This document shows, piece after piece, positions 1 to 8,495 of a DNA stretch of 64,000 bases (position 1 is its first letter; each line of letters opens with the position of its first letter). Origin of the DNA: Solidesulfovibrio alcoholivorans DSM 5433 (GTDB lineage Bacteria; Desulfobacterota; Desulfovibrionia; Desulfovibrionales; Desulfovibrionaceae); contig NZ_JNJA01000002.1 of NCBI RefSeq assembly GCF_000702665.1, positions 186,001 through 250,000 on the forward strand, in the 5' to 3' direction. The notes below the pieces were generated by a model, which was not told where the DNA came from, ran no database searches, and worked only from the letters and a program-made list of their open reading frames with translations. Position numbers and translations under genes: made by a program.

Positions 1-86
1 GGGACGGCCCGGCGCGCAAGGCAATCATCAACAGGGGGGGCGACCGGTAACGGTTTTCCCCCCCTTGCGCTTTACGAGGTTTTCCC

Positions 87-1325
87 ATGGAAGAACTGCT
101 TATTTCCGATCCCGAAGTCGGGCGCGCCGTGTGCCTGGAGATCGAACGCCAGACCGGCAAGCTCGAGATGATCGCCTCCGAGAACTTCGTGTCCGTGGCC
201 GTGCGCCAGGCGCAGGGCAGCGTGCTCACGCACAAGTACGCCGAGGGCTATCCCGGCAAGCGCTACTACGGCGGTTGCGAGTACGTGGACCTGGCCGAGA
301 ACCTCGCGCGCGATCGCGTAAAGACGCTGTTCGGCTGCGAGTACGCCAACGTCCAGCCCCATTCCGGCTCCCAGGCCAACATGGCGGTCTATTTCGCGGC
401 CCTCAAACCCGGCGACACGCTGCTCGGCCTCGACCTTTCCCACGGCGGCCACCTGACCCACGGCTCGCCGGTCAACTTTTCGGGCCGCCTCTACAACATC
501 GTGTTCTACCACGTGAAAAAAGAGACCGGCACCATCGACTACGAGGAAGTGGAGCGCCTGGCCAAGGAGCACAAACCCGCGGCCATCGTGGCCGGAGCCA
601 GCGCCTATCCGCGCATCATCGACTTCCCGCGTTTTCGGGCCATCGCCGACGAGGTCGGGGCCAAGCTTATCGTGGACATGGCCCACATCGCCGGCCTCGT
701 CGCGACCGGCCACCACCCCTCGCCGATCCCCCACGCGCACTTTACGACCTCGACCACGCACAAGACCCTGCGCGGCCCGCGCGGCGGCCTGATCCTCTCT
801 TCCGAGGAGTTCGGCAAGTCGCTCAATTCGCAGATTTTCCCGGGCATGCAGGGTGGCCCGCTCATGCACGTCATCGCGGCCAAGGCCGTGGCCTTCGGCG
901 AGGCGCTCAAACCCGCGTTCAAGACCTACCAGGGCCAGGTGATCAAGAACTGCCAGGTGCTGGCCAAGGGCCTGCTCGACGCGGGCTACGACCTGGTTTC
1001 CGGCGGCACGGACAACCACCTCGTGCTGGTGGACCTGACGAAAAAGGACGTGACCGGCAAGGACGCCGAGCACGCCCTGGACGAGGCCGGCATCACGGTC
1101 AACAAGAACACGGTGCCTTTCGAGACGCGTTCGCCGTTCGTCACGTCGGGCGTGCGCATCGGCACGGCGGCGCTGACCACGCGCGGCATGGTCGAGGCGG
1201 ACATCGAAAAGATCGTCGGCTGGATCGACGCGGCCATCAAGTCCACGACCAACGAGACCAGGCTCGGCGAAATCCGCAAGGACGTCGAGCGCTTCGCCAA
1301 GAGCTTCCCGCTGTTCGCCTGGTAG
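87..1325 (+). CDS. glyA: Serine hydroxymethyltransferase
   Basis: PLP enzyme of the cytoplasm that interconverts serine and glycine while loading tetrahydrofolate with a one-carbon unit. At 412 residues it has the usual length. The PLP lysine is Lys226 in the motif [15 protein letters not shown], and the N-terminal block EMIASENF, the tract [13 protein letters not shown] and the glycine loop PGMQGGP are all present. The ATG follows an ACGAGG Shine-Dalgarno sequence by about 7 nt. The gene lies at the window edge, so any upstream operon partner is not visible; the 50 nt before it end in a stop codon but match nothing I recognise. A perfect hairpin lies 40 nt downstream. Confidence 0.98.
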   Translation: MEELLISDPEVGRAVCLEIERQTGKLEMIASENFVSVAVRQAQGSVLTHKYAEGYPGKRYYGGCEYVDLAENLARDRVKTLFGCEYANVQPHSGSQANMAVYFAALKPGDTLLGLDLSHGGHLTHGSPVNFSGRLYNIVFYHVKKETGTIDYEEVERLAKEHKPAAIVAGASAYPRIIDFPRFRAIADEVGAKLIVDMAHIAGLVATGHHPSPIPHAHFTTSTTHKTLRGPRGGLILSSEEFGKSLNSQIFPGMQGGPLMHVIAAKAVAFGEALKPAFKTYQGQVIKNCQVLAKGLLDAGYDLVSGGTDNHLVLVDLTKKDVTGKDAEHALDEAGITVNKNTVPFETRSPFVTSGVRIGTAALTTRGMVEADIEKIVGWIDAAIKSTTNETRLGEIRKDVERFAKSFPLFAW

Positions 1326-1364
1326 AGCGGATCGGGGCGATGCCACCGGTTCGTATGGATACCT

Positions 1365-1400
1365 ATCGGGCCGCGAGACGCCAGCGTCTCGCGGCCCGAT
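1365..1400 (+). terminator. Perfect hairpin after glyA
   Basis: A 16-bp perfect stem (ATCGGGCCGCGAGACG and its complement) around a 4-nt CCAG loop. It is followed by GCGTTT rather than a long T run, so it is a probable terminator or mRNA 3' stabiliser for glyA. The stem is directly visible; the function is inferred from position. Confidence 0.6.
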
Positions 1401-1464
1401 GCGTTTGCGGCCCTGACCGCGTTCCCAAGCGACATGCTGGCCTTGCTGAAAGCCTAAGCGGCTG

Positions 1465-1491
1465 TAATCCGCTCCCTCGTCGTGCCGATAT
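1465..1491 (+). promoter_or_regulatory. Possible sigma-28-like promoter upstream of the diguanylate cyclase
   Basis: TAAT-N15-GCCGATAT, two mismatches from the FliA consensus TAAA-N15-GCCGATAA and with the correct spacing. It lies 230 nt upstream of the diguanylate cyclase start. It is weaker than the two clear sigma-28 promoters in this window (near 5.57 kb and 21.39 kb), so it is tentative. Confidence 0.35.
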
Positions 1492-1518
1492 GCCCCCTGT
1501 TGCAGGAAAGAACAATAT

Positions 1519-1716
1519 GTGCAATGCTACCTGGATATGACTCCGACAGCGAAGCCGGAATCCGAAATCCCGGGCCGTAGTATATGGTTGCGCCCCGAAG
1601 CCGATTCCCCTTTATTCGTCAACATTTCTTTCTCCCCCTTCCCGGTCCGTGGCCTCTTCGCAGTCCGCGACCACGCCTTCTACGATTCCGTGCGGGAAAC
1701 CCTGCACCAGCAATAA
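1519..1716 (+). CDS. Possible small protein, 65 aa, upstream of the diguanylate cyclase
   Basis: A GTG-initiated frame preceded by AGGAAAG at 9 nt that stops 8 nt before the diguanylate cyclase start, so it could be its leader cistron. The sequence is not obviously a shadow: it is not dominated by Arg or Pro and ends in an amphipathic stretch, FYDSVRETLHQQ. Third-position GC is lower than in neighbouring genes and I recognise no family. It may equally be untranslated leader. Confidence 0.25.
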   Translation: MQCYLDMTPTAKPESEIPGRSIWLRPEADSPLFVNISFSPFPVRGLFAVRDHAFYDSVRETLHQQ

Positions 1717-1724
1717 GCGCCGGC

Positions 1725-3206
1725 ATGTCCATCAAGGCCAAACTCCTGGCGCTTCTGATCGCGCCCATCATTGTCCTTTCCGCCATCCATATCCTGGAAT
1801 TGCAGCGTGTGATTTCCGGGTTGGCGGAAACCCTGGCCGCCCACAAGGAACAGGCCATGGCCGCCGTCGCCCACAATATCGAGGGCGCGATCGTCTCGAC
1901 AAACCGCATCACGTTAAACCTCGCACACCCCAAGGAGATCGCGCACGCCGTGCAGGCGGCGGACAACGAGGTGCTCTACGACTGGAGCCATTCCTTCACC
2001 GCCCAGGGCGCGACCGTCCTTTTTGCCGACGCGCGGGGCATGGTGCTCTCCCGGGCCCCGGCCGAATTCCGTTTCGGCGACGATATTTCCCGGTCCGCGT
2101 GGTTCGCGCGGGCGCTGCGCGACGGCGCGTTCGTCGGCCTGGCCGAGATGGACGGCGCGCTGCACCTCGTCAGCGCGCGCTGCGTGCGCAAATACGACGA
2201 CCTGCCCGTGGGCGTCGTCGCCGCGTCCGTGCCGCTCACCCCGCAGTGGCTCTCGCAATTCACCGACGACCGGCAGGTCCTGCGCGTGGTCGCCGCGGGC
2301 CGCAGCATCCAGAACGCGCCGACGCCGCCCGGCAACGCGGACTTTTTTCGCCTCGACGTCGCCGCAGCAGGATTCGCCGACCCGGACGCCTTTTCCGTGG
2401 CATTCCTTCCCGATCCCCAATACCGGCAACTGGTGGCGCTCAAACACGCCACCCTTATGACCGGATGCCTCACGGCCGTTGTCACCATCGTGGCCCTTGC
2501 CTTGCTGCTCGCCAGCCAGTTGCGCCCCTACGCGGCCATCGTTGCGAGCCTGCGGGACTACGCCCGCAACGCGGCCAGCCTCGAAACCGTACGCGAACGC
2601 CTGACGCGCCTGACCCCCGCCCGCCGCAACGAACTGCACGACATCATCGACGCCCTGGTCCGCATGATCGACGCCGTGCGCACCCAGCTCGACCGCGTGC
2701 GCGCCTACGCCGGGCAGCTCGAAACCCTGGCCGCAACCGACGCCCTGACCGGTCTGCACAACCGTATGTCCATAAGTGCCATCCTCCAGGCTGAAAAAAA
2801 GGACTTCGACGCGCATGGCATCCCCCTCACCGTGCTCATGCTGGACATCGATTCCTTCAAGGCCATCAACGACACCCACGGCCACCAGACGGGCGACGCG
2901 GCGCTCATGATCGTGGCCAAGGCCCTTCGCGGCGCGAGCCGCAAACAGGATAGCGTGGGGAGATGGGGCGGGGAGGAATTCCTGCTCGTCGCGCCGGGCA
3001 TCGACGCCGCGGCGGCTCCGGCCCTGGCCGAACGGCTGCGTGCCGCCGTCGCGGCCGAGGACTATCCCGACGGGCTGCGCGTCACGGCGAGCATCGGCGT
3101 GACGCAGTCCCGGCCGGGCGACACCGTCGACACGCTCATCGGCCGGGCCGATGCGGCGCTGTACCAGGCCAAGGCCGACGGGCGAAACACCGTGCGCGAG
3201 AGGTGA
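1725..3206 (+). CDS. Membrane-anchored diguanylate cyclase (GGDEF)
   Basis: Predicted to make cyclic di-GMP from two GTP. The 493-aa protein has an N-terminal membrane segment (about residues 5-24), a periplasmic sensor region of about 215 residues, a second membrane segment (243-264), a short HAMP-like or linker coil, and a C-terminal GGDEF domain. The active-site motif is intact GGEEF at 415-419. An RxxD inhibitory site (RKQD) lies five residues before it, so product inhibition is likely. I chose the start at MSIKAKLL because the longer in-frame extension is Arg/Pro rich and unlike protein. The sensor resembles a dCache-type domain, but its ligand cannot be told from sequence. Confidence 0.93.
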   Translation: MSIKAKLLALLIAPIIVLSAIHILELQRVISGLAETLAAHKEQAMAAVAHNIEGAIVSTNRITLNLAHPKEIAHAVQAADNEVLYDWSHSFTAQGATVLFADARGMVLSRAPAEFRFGDDISRSAWFARALRDGAFVGLAEMDGALHLVSARCVRKYDDLPVGVVAASVPLTPQWLSQFTDDRQVLRVVAAGRSIQNAPTPPGNADFFRLDVAAAGFADPDAFSVAFLPDPQYRQLVALKHATLMTGCLTAVVTIVALALLLASQLRPYAAIVASLRDYARNAASLETVRERLTRLTPARRNELHDIIDALVRMIDAVRTQLDRVRAYAGQLETLAATDALTGLHNRMSISAILQAEKKDFDAHGIPLTVLMLDIDSFKAINDTHGHQTGDAALMIVAKALRGASRKQDSVGRWGGEEFLLVAPGIDAAAAPALAERLRAAVAAEDYPDGLRVTASIGVTQSRPGDTVDTLIGRADAALYQAKADGRNTVRER

Positions 3207-3231
3207 CCCCGCGGCGTCAGACGCAACAACT

Positions 3232-3259
3232 CCTCCCGCAGCGTACTGCCTGCGGGAGG
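3232..3259. terminator. Hairpin between convergent genes
   Basis: A 10-bp perfect stem (CCTCCCGCAG and complement) with an 8-nt loop, placed 25 nt after the diguanylate cyclase stop and before the end of the convergent small secreted protein gene. There is no clear T run. Its position suggests a shared terminator. Confidence 0.4.
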
Positions 3260-3302
3260 TCTGCGACAGCGTACATGCCGCCCTTGCCGGCGGCGGGAGA
3301 GG

Positions 3303-3560
3303 TTATTGCACGAACGGACTGCCGAAGCCCGTGCTGTCCAGGGGCTGCGGCTGGGTGCCGTCGCCGAAGCCGAGTCCCAGGCCAAGACCTGTTTCCGTGC
3401 CGTCGCCCAGGCAAGACCCGGACAAAAGACCCTGCCCGCCCTGCGAAGCCTCGTCGCCGTCCATCCACCACGCGCCCGTACCATAGCCGTTACCTGCAAA
3501 GGCGAAGCCGGCCAGCAACACAAAAGCCGCCAACATCGTTCCCATCACATTCTTTTTCAC
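3303..3560 (-). CDS. Small glycine-rich secreted protein, 85 aa
   Basis: Function not recognised. The protein starts MKKNVMGTMLAAFVLLAGFAFA, a classic Sec signal peptide with an AFA cleavage site. The mature part is about 63 residues, rich in Gly, with a WWMDGDE segment, a GLGLGLGFGDG tract and a single Cys. The GTG start sits 4 nt after a full AGGAGGG Shine-Dalgarno sequence; the internal ATG at codon 6 is too far from it. A sigma-54 promoter lies just upstream. Tight regulation, export and a short low-complexity body fit a periplasmic or surface accessory peptide. No homologue comes to mind. Confidence 0.75.
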   Translation of the reverse strand: MKKNVMGTMLAAFVLLAGFAFAGNGYGTGAWWMDGDEASQGGQGLLSGSCLGDGTETGLGLGLGFGDGTQPQPLDSTGFGSPFVQ

Positions 3561-3593
3561 AATCCCTCCTTTGCCAAATCGTACACACCGTAA

Positions 3594-3609
3594 AGCAAAA
3601 GAGGTGCCA
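3594..3609 (-). promoter_or_regulatory. Sigma-54 (-24/-12) promoter of the small secreted protein
   Basis: Read on the minus strand the site is TGGCACCTCTTTTGCT: TGGCAC, then TTGCT with exactly 10 nt between the invariant GG and GC. This matches the RpoN consensus TGGCAC-N5-TTGCW. The expected transcription start is near 3583, leaving a leader of about 23 nt that contains the Shine-Dalgarno sequence. The 180-nt AT-rich stretch above it (to about 3790) includes the palindrome TTGTACAA at 3705-3712 and could hold an activator site. Confidence 0.75.
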
Positions 3610-3805
3610 GCTACAACAGGTCATTTATTTCTTGTGGTTAGCGCCAGACAGTCATGCCGCCATGGTTATTTTTCATACGCAACGCGTAGGATGCTGCTAA
3701 TTTTTTGTACAACTGTATTGTTTTAATATTTCCATTAATTTAGTATACAATAGATGCCGTGTCTTTCACGCGGCAAAACCGCCATTTTAGATCGAAGCCC
3801 TATGA

Positions 3806-3829
3806 ACCTGTCGTCCGACAACGACAGGT
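3806..3829 (-). terminator. Hairpin after the 556-aa repeat protein
   Basis: ACCTGTCGT and its exact complement around a 6-nt loop, 14 nt beyond the stop codon of the minus-strand gene ending at 3843. It lacks a T run. It could be a terminator or an activator binding dyad for the sigma-54 promoter downstream. Confidence 0.35.
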
Positions 3830-3842
3830 CCCGCCGCCCGAG

Positions 3843-5513
3843 TCATGCCTGGTCGGACTTTCCGGATGCCCCGGTCGGATCGAGGTTTTCCTGAAAGAGC
3901 GTGAGCAGATCGGTGAGGGTTCTCTGCACGGCGCTTCCCGCTTTTTGCGCGGCGGCGTTCCAGCGGGCGTCGGCCTCGACGAGCGTTTCCGACAGCTTGG
4001 CGTGGGTGTTGCGCACGGCATGGCCGGAGCCGGACGACGCGTCGACGTGGGTCTTGGTGCTGGTGACGCCGCGCGCGTCGTCTTCGGCGGATTCCCGCAT
4101 TTCCACGGCGGACTGCGCCACGAGACGGCCGTCCTGGTACGTTTCCACACGGTGGCTGGTGCTGCGCAGATACTTCGGGTCCTTGTCCTCGGACAGGCCC
4201 GTCAGGGTGTGAAACCCGGTCGTGTCGGGAAGGGTGTTCTCTTCCACCGTTTCGGTGTCCACTTCCCGCAGGGCCACCTTGCCGTCCTTGTAGAGGGTAT
4301 CCTCCCAGCTGACGCTGCCAGGAACAGCCCCGGCCCGACTGCGGGTAAAGGCCTGGGCCGGGTCATATCCGCCCGCGGCGATGTCGGTCAGCGCCGCGCT
4401 GAGCAAGGATCCCGATTCCGCGACGCGCCCGCCTTGCCCGTCGCCGAGCAGCGACTGCGCATCGAGAGGCGTCGTTGCGCCATAGCGCCCTTCGGACAGG
4501 GAAAGCGTCCCGAGCATGTCCGGGTGTTCGCCAAGGCCTCGGCCCTTTGCCTGCTTCTGGAGGATTTCGGCGCTGCTGTGCCTGACAAGCTGCCCGTTGT
4601 CGTACCAGCTGGCCTCGAACTGCTGTTGCTCGAACGTGCCTTCCTTGAAGGAATCCCGAAAGGACGCCTGGAAGGTAACATTGCCCGCATCGTCGTACAT
4701 CTCCTGCGTGATGGAGAATTCCGTCTGCCGCGAAAGTTCGACCGTGTCGTGTGCCTCGATGCCGTTTCGCATTTCGCTGCCGCGATTGGTCCTGTTCTCG
4801 GTCGTAACCGCGTGGGCGATGGAGGTCTTGCGGAAGAGCTTTCCCCCTGCGCCGTATTCGATGATGTCGCCGACATAATCGCTCGCCAGGTCGTCCCGCG
4901 TGAGCGTCCCGGCGAGTTCGTCCAGGCTCTGCGCGTCGCTGACGTCCTTGCCGTTGACGATGTCGGAGGAGGTATAGCTCGCCTTGACGGACATGGAATC
5001 GTGCAGTTCCTTCGAGACTTCGCCGTCCTTGTACCATGCGATGTCGCGGCGCAGGTACGCATGGCTGGTCGTGCCTGCGTCGCCGGAGGCGGCGAGTTCG
5101 GAATGGACGCGCCGGGTCAGTTCTCCGCGCTTGTCGTATTCCTCGATGTCCTTGACGACGCCGCCGGCGGCGATGCTGCCCGTTTCTTTGCGCACGAGTC
5201 TGTTGCCGTCGTATTCCAGAATCTCCATCTTGTTGCCGTCGATGGCGGTCGTCTGCTTATGCCCGTTTTTCAGGGTCACGGTACCGGCCTCAAGGCCGTA
5301 TCGCGTCAGCCAGAGGCTTTCGCCGGCCTCATCCTCCGGCTGCGTGGAAAGGGTCTCGTCGGTTACGCGCGCATTGCTTTTGGCCACAGCCTCTTCAGAA
5401 AACGAAACCGTGTCGCCCGTCGCGGCGGCGGAGGCCGCGGAGCCTGCATGCAGTCCTGCGGAAAAAGGCACAGTGGACGCCTTCAATAACGACGTTGCAA
5501 TGCCCTGGAACAT
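3843..5513 (-). CDS. Cysteine-free repeat protein, 556 aa, in a sigma-28 unit
   Basis: Function unknown. No signal peptide or membrane segment is seen and the 556 residues contain no Cys. The body carries eight degenerate copies of a short motif, aromatic-x-[D/K]-G-x-[L/V]-x-[R/K], at about residues 99, 124, 159, 219, 272, 302, 407 and 458 (for example WYDNGQLVRH and YKDGKVALRE). This resembles the YwqK/MORN-like beta-hairpin repeat. The N-terminal segment DTVSFSEEAVAK recalls short motifs in flagellum-associated Desulfovibrio proteins. The ATG follows GGAGGGC by a few nt, and a near-perfect FliA promoter lies 40 nt upstream. I infer a motility-regulon surface or secreted protein; this is not proven. 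Confidence 0.8.
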   Translation of the reverse strand: MFQGIATSLLKASTVPFSAGLHAGSAASAAATGDTVSFSEEAVAKSNARVTDETLSTQPEDEAGESLWLTRYGLEAGTVTLKNGHKQTTAIDGNKMEILEYDGNRLVRKETGSIAAGGVVKDIEEYDKRGELTRRVHSELAASGDAGTTSHAYLRRDIAWYKDGEVSKELHDSMSVKASYTSSDIVNGKDVSDAQSLDELAGTLTRDDLASDYVGDIIEYGAGGKLFRKTSIAHAVTTENRTNRGSEMRNGIEAHDTVELSRQTEFSITQEMYDDAGNVTFQASFRDSFKEGTFEQQQFEASWYDNGQLVRHSSAEILQKQAKGRGLGEHPDMLGTLSLSEGRYGATTPLDAQSLLGDGQGGRVAESGSLLSAALTDIAAGGYDPAQAFTRSRAGAVPGSVSWEDTLYKDGKVALREVDTETVEENTLPDTTGFHTLTGLSEDKDPKYLRSTSHRVETYQDGRLVAQSAVEMRESAEDDARGVTSTKTHVDASSGSGHAVRNTHAKLSETLVEADARWNAAAQKAGSAVQRTLTDLLTLFQENLDPTGASGKSDQA

Positions 5514-5554
5514 GCTGCCCTCCAGGAATCAATAATTGGACGCGCCATTCTATA

Positions 5555-5581
5555 CTATCGGCTATGCGAAGCGAATCTTTA
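5555..5581 (-). promoter_or_regulatory. Sigma-28 (FliA) promoter of the 556-aa repeat protein
   Basis: On the minus strand: TAAA, 15 nt, GCCGATAG. This differs from the consensus TAAA-N15-GCCGATAA only in the last base. The expected start is near 5548, giving a leader of about 35 nt that ends in the GGAGG Shine-Dalgarno sequence. It is the same sequence form as the motB promoter in this window. Confidence 0.8.
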
Positions 5582-5744
5582 GCAATATGTTGCATAAATC
5601 ACGAGTTCATTATGACTGTGAGATTCCGGCATGTTGCAAAAATAGATTCCCCCACCTCAGCCCCGCAGGTGCGACAGGCCTGCGAGGTTGGAATCGGTCG
5701 CACGACCGTACCCTCACCCGCCTCCCATCCTCCCGAATCACCAT

Positions 5745-5800
5745 CGAGGGGGCCGCGGGGCAGCATGCCCCCGGAGGAAACATGCAAGGCATCTTCCTCT
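5745..5800 (-). repeat. Dispersed intergenic hairpin element, copy 1 (degenerate)
   Basis: Read on the minus strand it begins GAAGATGCC, then has a GGGGGCATG/CTGCCCC inverted repeat and ends in a CCCCCTCGATGG block. This parallels the copy at 28.9 kb. It lies just beyond the stop of the hybrid kinase that ends at 5819. The rest of 5582-5818 shows no gene. Confidence 0.5.
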
Positions 5801-5818
5801 CTTCTCCCCCCTTCCTCC

Positions 5819-7849
5819 TTACGCCTTCACCCGGGGCAGGCGGGCGAGGGTAGCGGCGAGGGCGGCGGCTTCCACGGGTTTGGCAAGGTAGTCGTCCATG
5901 CCGGCGGCGAGAAAGCGTTCGCGGTCGCCGGCCATGGCGTGGGCGGTCAGTGCGATGACGGGGGTGCGGGCCTTGTTGCCGTGGATCGCGGGGTCGCGCA
6001 GCAGGGCAAGGGTTTCGAGGCCGTCCATGCCGGGCATCTGGATGTCGAGGAACACGGCGTCGAAGGGTTCGCTGGCGAAGATTTCCAGGGCATCCGTACC
6101 GGCGGCGGCTTCCACGACGACATGGCCTTGTTTGCGCAGGAGCGTGCCGACGGCGAGGCGGTTGATGCGTTCGTCTTCGACGAGCAGCAACCGCAGTCCC
6201 GGGGTGACGGATTGCGGCGTCAGCGGCTCGAGGTTGGCCGTTTCGGGGTCGGCTTTGGCGAGAGGCAGGGAGCATAGGATGCAGGTGCCGACGCCGGGTT
6301 CGCTGTCGATCCAGATGCTGCCACCCATGAGGTGCACGAGACGGTCCACGATGGAGAGCCCGAGGCCGGCCCCCTGGTGAGGGCGGGTATTGGAGGCGTC
6401 CACCTGGGTGAAGGTGTCGAAAACGGCGTCGAGCTTGTCGCGGGGGATGCCGATACCGGAATCGCTGACGCCGAAGACGAGGCGGAGCTTGTCCTGATCC
6501 TCAAGAGGGTAGCAGGCGGCTTCGAGGCCGATGCCGCCGCATTCGGTGAATTTGATGGCATTGCCCACGAGGTTGAGCAGGATCTGGCGGATGCGCCCCT
6601 CGTCGCCGCGCAGGCGAAGGGGGACGTTGGGGGCGACGGCAATGCCGAGGGAGAGACCGCGTTGTTCCAGGGCCACGGCGAAGATGCTTTGGATGGAGGC
6701 GAGGAGCGCACGCGGGGCGAAGGGGGCGATTTCGAGGTTCAGCTTGCCGGATTCGACGCGCGAGAGGTCGAGGATGTCGGTGAGCAGGCGTGTGAGGCGG
6801 CGGCCCGAGTCCAGGGCCGTGGCCACGCAGTCTCGCTGCTCTTCATCGAGGGTGGTGTCTTCGAGGATTTGCAGCATGCCGAGCAGGCCGTTTAAGGGCG
6901 TGCGGATTTCGTGGCTCATGTTGGCGAGGAATTCGCTTTTGGCTTTGTTGGCGGATTCCGCGGCGGCCTTGGCGCCGGCGAGGCGCGTTTCGGAAAGGCG
7001 CAGGGACTCTTCGGCGTGTTTGCGTTCCGTGATGTTGGTGAACATGCCGACCGAGCCGGCAAAACGGCCCGAGGCGTCGTATTCGCTACTGACGGCGATG
7101 AGCATCCAGATTTCCGCGCCAGTCGTGCTTTTGAGCCGCCGCTCGTAGAGTCCGCCGCCGGGAGGCAGGGCTTCGCGGCGCAGCATGGCGCGGTGGAGTG
7201 CGGCGTCCTCGGCGAAGAGGAAATCGGTGACGGAGCGGCCGGCCAGCTCTTCGGGCGTCGCGCCGAGCATCACGGCCATGACCGCGTTGACGTAGGTCGT
7301 GCGCCAGTTGGCGTCCACGGCCCAGATGCCTTCGTTGGCGGTTTCCACGATGCGGCGGTAACGGCTTTCGCTTTGGGCCAGCGCCCGTTCCGCTTGCTTG
7401 CGGTTGGTGATGTCGCGGATGACGCCGACCACGTGCCTGTTGCCCGCGCCGTCGATGTGGAGGGTTTTACGCGTCATGAAGGTGCGCCGGCGGTCGCTGG
7501 CGTCGTAGGCCGTTTCCTCGGCCACGTCCTCGTAGCCGCAGGCCAGGGTCATGGCGTCGTTTTTGAGCGAGGCCGCGCCGTGCCGGCCCGGGAAGACCTC
7601 CTCGGCATCCCGGCCGAGGATTTCCTGGCGCGCGCGGCCGGCCAGCATGCACAGGGCGTCGTTGACGCGCACGAACCGGCCGTCGGGACCTTTGACGTAA
7701 AAGGGGTCGGGCATGGTTTCGACGATGCGTGAAAGCAGGGGATCCTCGTCGCGGTCGCGATGGGAGGCGCGTCGCTTCATGGCGAGGAAGGCGGATAGCA
7801 GCAGGAGCAGGAAGGCGATGCACGTCGTCGCGAGGAGGAGGGCGTTCAT
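5819..7849 (-). CDS. Hybrid sensor histidine kinase (PAS-PAS-HisKA-HATPase-REC)
   Basis: A 676-residue two-component sensor. It has one N-terminal membrane anchor (residues 5-23), two PAS/PAC domains (about 38-150 and 160-280), the phospho-acceptor His313 in MSHEIRTPLNG, and an HATPase domain with the N-box LVGNAIKFTE and G-box GAGLGLSI. A C-terminal receiver carries Asp602 (VFLDIQMPGMDG). There is no periplasmic domain, so it probably senses a cytoplasmic redox or ligand cue. The start at MNALLLATT excludes an Arg-rich upstream extension. No separate response regulator is adjacent, so phosphotransfer must go elsewhere. A hairpin element lies at the 3' end. Confidence 0.95.
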   Translation of the reverse strand: MNALLLATTCIAFLLLLLSAFLAMKRRASHRDRDEDPLLSRIVETMPDPFYVKGPDGRFVRVNDALCMLAGRARQEILGRDAEEVFPGRHGAASLKNDAMTLACGYEDVAEETAYDASDRRRTFMTRKTLHIDGAGNRHVVGVIRDITNRKQAERALAQSESRYRRIVETANEGIWAVDANWRTTYVNAVMAVMLGATPEELAGRSVTDFLFAEDAALHRAMLRREALPPGGGLYERRLKSTTGAEIWMLIAVSSEYDASGRFAGSVGMFTNITERKHAEESLRLSETRLAGAKAAAESANKAKSEFLANMSHEIRTPLNGLLGMLQILEDTTLDEEQRDCVATALDSGRRLTRLLTDILDLSRVESGKLNLEIAPFAPRALLASIQSIFAVALEQRGLSLGIAVAPNVPLRLRGDEGRIRQILLNLVGNAIKFTECGGIGLEAACYPLEDQDKLRLVFGVSDSGIGIPRDKLDAVFDTFTQVDASNTRPHQGAGLGLSIVDRLVHLMGGSIWIDSEPGVGTCILCSLPLAKADPETANLEPLTPQSVTPGLRLLLVEDERINRLAVGTLLRKQGHVVVEAAAGTDALEIFASEPFDAVFLDIQMPGMDGLETLALLRDPAIHGNKARTPVIALTAHAMAGDRERFLAAGMDDYLAKPVEAAALAATLARLPRVKA

Positions 7850-8153
7850 GGCGGCGGCTCCAACGGCTCCTTGCGCGCTCGCTACGGAGCGCCGGGAACA
7901 GCCATGCCGTTTCCGGCGGCCATGGCTGTCACAATGGGGCGTGGAAACACGACGCCCTGTCAAGCCTAAGGGAAGTTTTGCCGTCTGACAAGGTCGCAGC
8001 CCCTGTCGTCCCGCACTGGCGTGCCCGTGGGAGCGCGGCGGATGGCGCGCCGGCCCGGAACGCCTCGTCCGCGACCGCCGCGGCAGGGGCGGATGCCTTG
8101 CGGACCGCAGCCCGGCGGGTGCGTGGCCGTCGTAGCGTCTGGCCGCGCCGGGT
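7850..8153. other. Intergenic region with an inverted repeat at 7898-7929
   Basis: 304 nt with no convincing gene. ACAGCCAT and ATGGCTGT form an 8-bp arm pair around a GC-rich centre at 7898-7929, in the leader of the hybrid kinase. A weak minus-strand TTGTCA-N17-TAGGCT lies upstream of it. Nothing else was seen. Confidence 0.4.
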
Positions 8154-8495
8154 TCAGCCCAGGGCGGCCAGGGTCTTTTCGATGGGACGGCGTTCGGGCA
8201 CCACGGGCAGGGGAGCCTTGCCGTCGCGCACCGCGGCCGAGACGTAGAGGCCGCAGAAACAGGCGCCGAACTCGGCCACGTCCGCGTCCCGGTACTGGCA
8301 GGGGCAGACCACGTCCCGGTCCAGCTCGAATTTCCCGGCGGCGAGCCGGCACGGGCAGGCCATATAGCCGTAGCGCTCCTTGTTGACGAGCAGGTTGCCG
8401 AGCAGGTCGAGGGTCATGCCCATGTCCGGGTTGAAGGAATGCCCCTTGGCTTCCTGGAGGGGGCGCAGGGTGTCGTAGAGCGCCTGCGCGTTCAT
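8154..8495 (-). CDS. Ferredoxin-thioredoxin reductase catalytic chain-like (FtrB family)
   Basis: A 113-aa protein of the FTR catalytic subunit family, which uses a [4Fe-4S] cluster next to a disulfide to reduce thioredoxin- or glutaredoxin-like partners with ferredoxin electrons. Three CxC motifs are visible: C47-P-C49, C64-P-C66 and C79-F-C81. The gaps are 14 and 12 residues, against 16 and 8 in the plant enzyme, so it belongs to a bacterial variant. The start at 8495 overlaps the glutaredoxin stop as ATGA, so translation is coupled. No variable-chain (FtrA) gene is adjacent. Confidence 0.88.
   Translation of the reverse strand: MNAQALYDTLRPLQEAKGHSFNPDMGMTLDLLGNLLVNKERYGYMACPCRLAAGKFELDRDVVCPCQYRDADVAEFGACFCGLYVSAAVRDGKAPLPVVPERRPIEKTLAALG

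Noticed and set aside
1-50. Possible tail of an upstream gene (fabF) ending at a TAA
   Set aside because: No frame resembles a FabF C-terminus or another family; too short to call.
3759-5489. Long plus-strand frame opposite the 556-aa repeat protein
   Set aside because: No Shine-Dalgarno sequence and a composition typical of antisense to a GC3-rich gene. The minus strand has a promoter, a ribosome site and repeated motifs.
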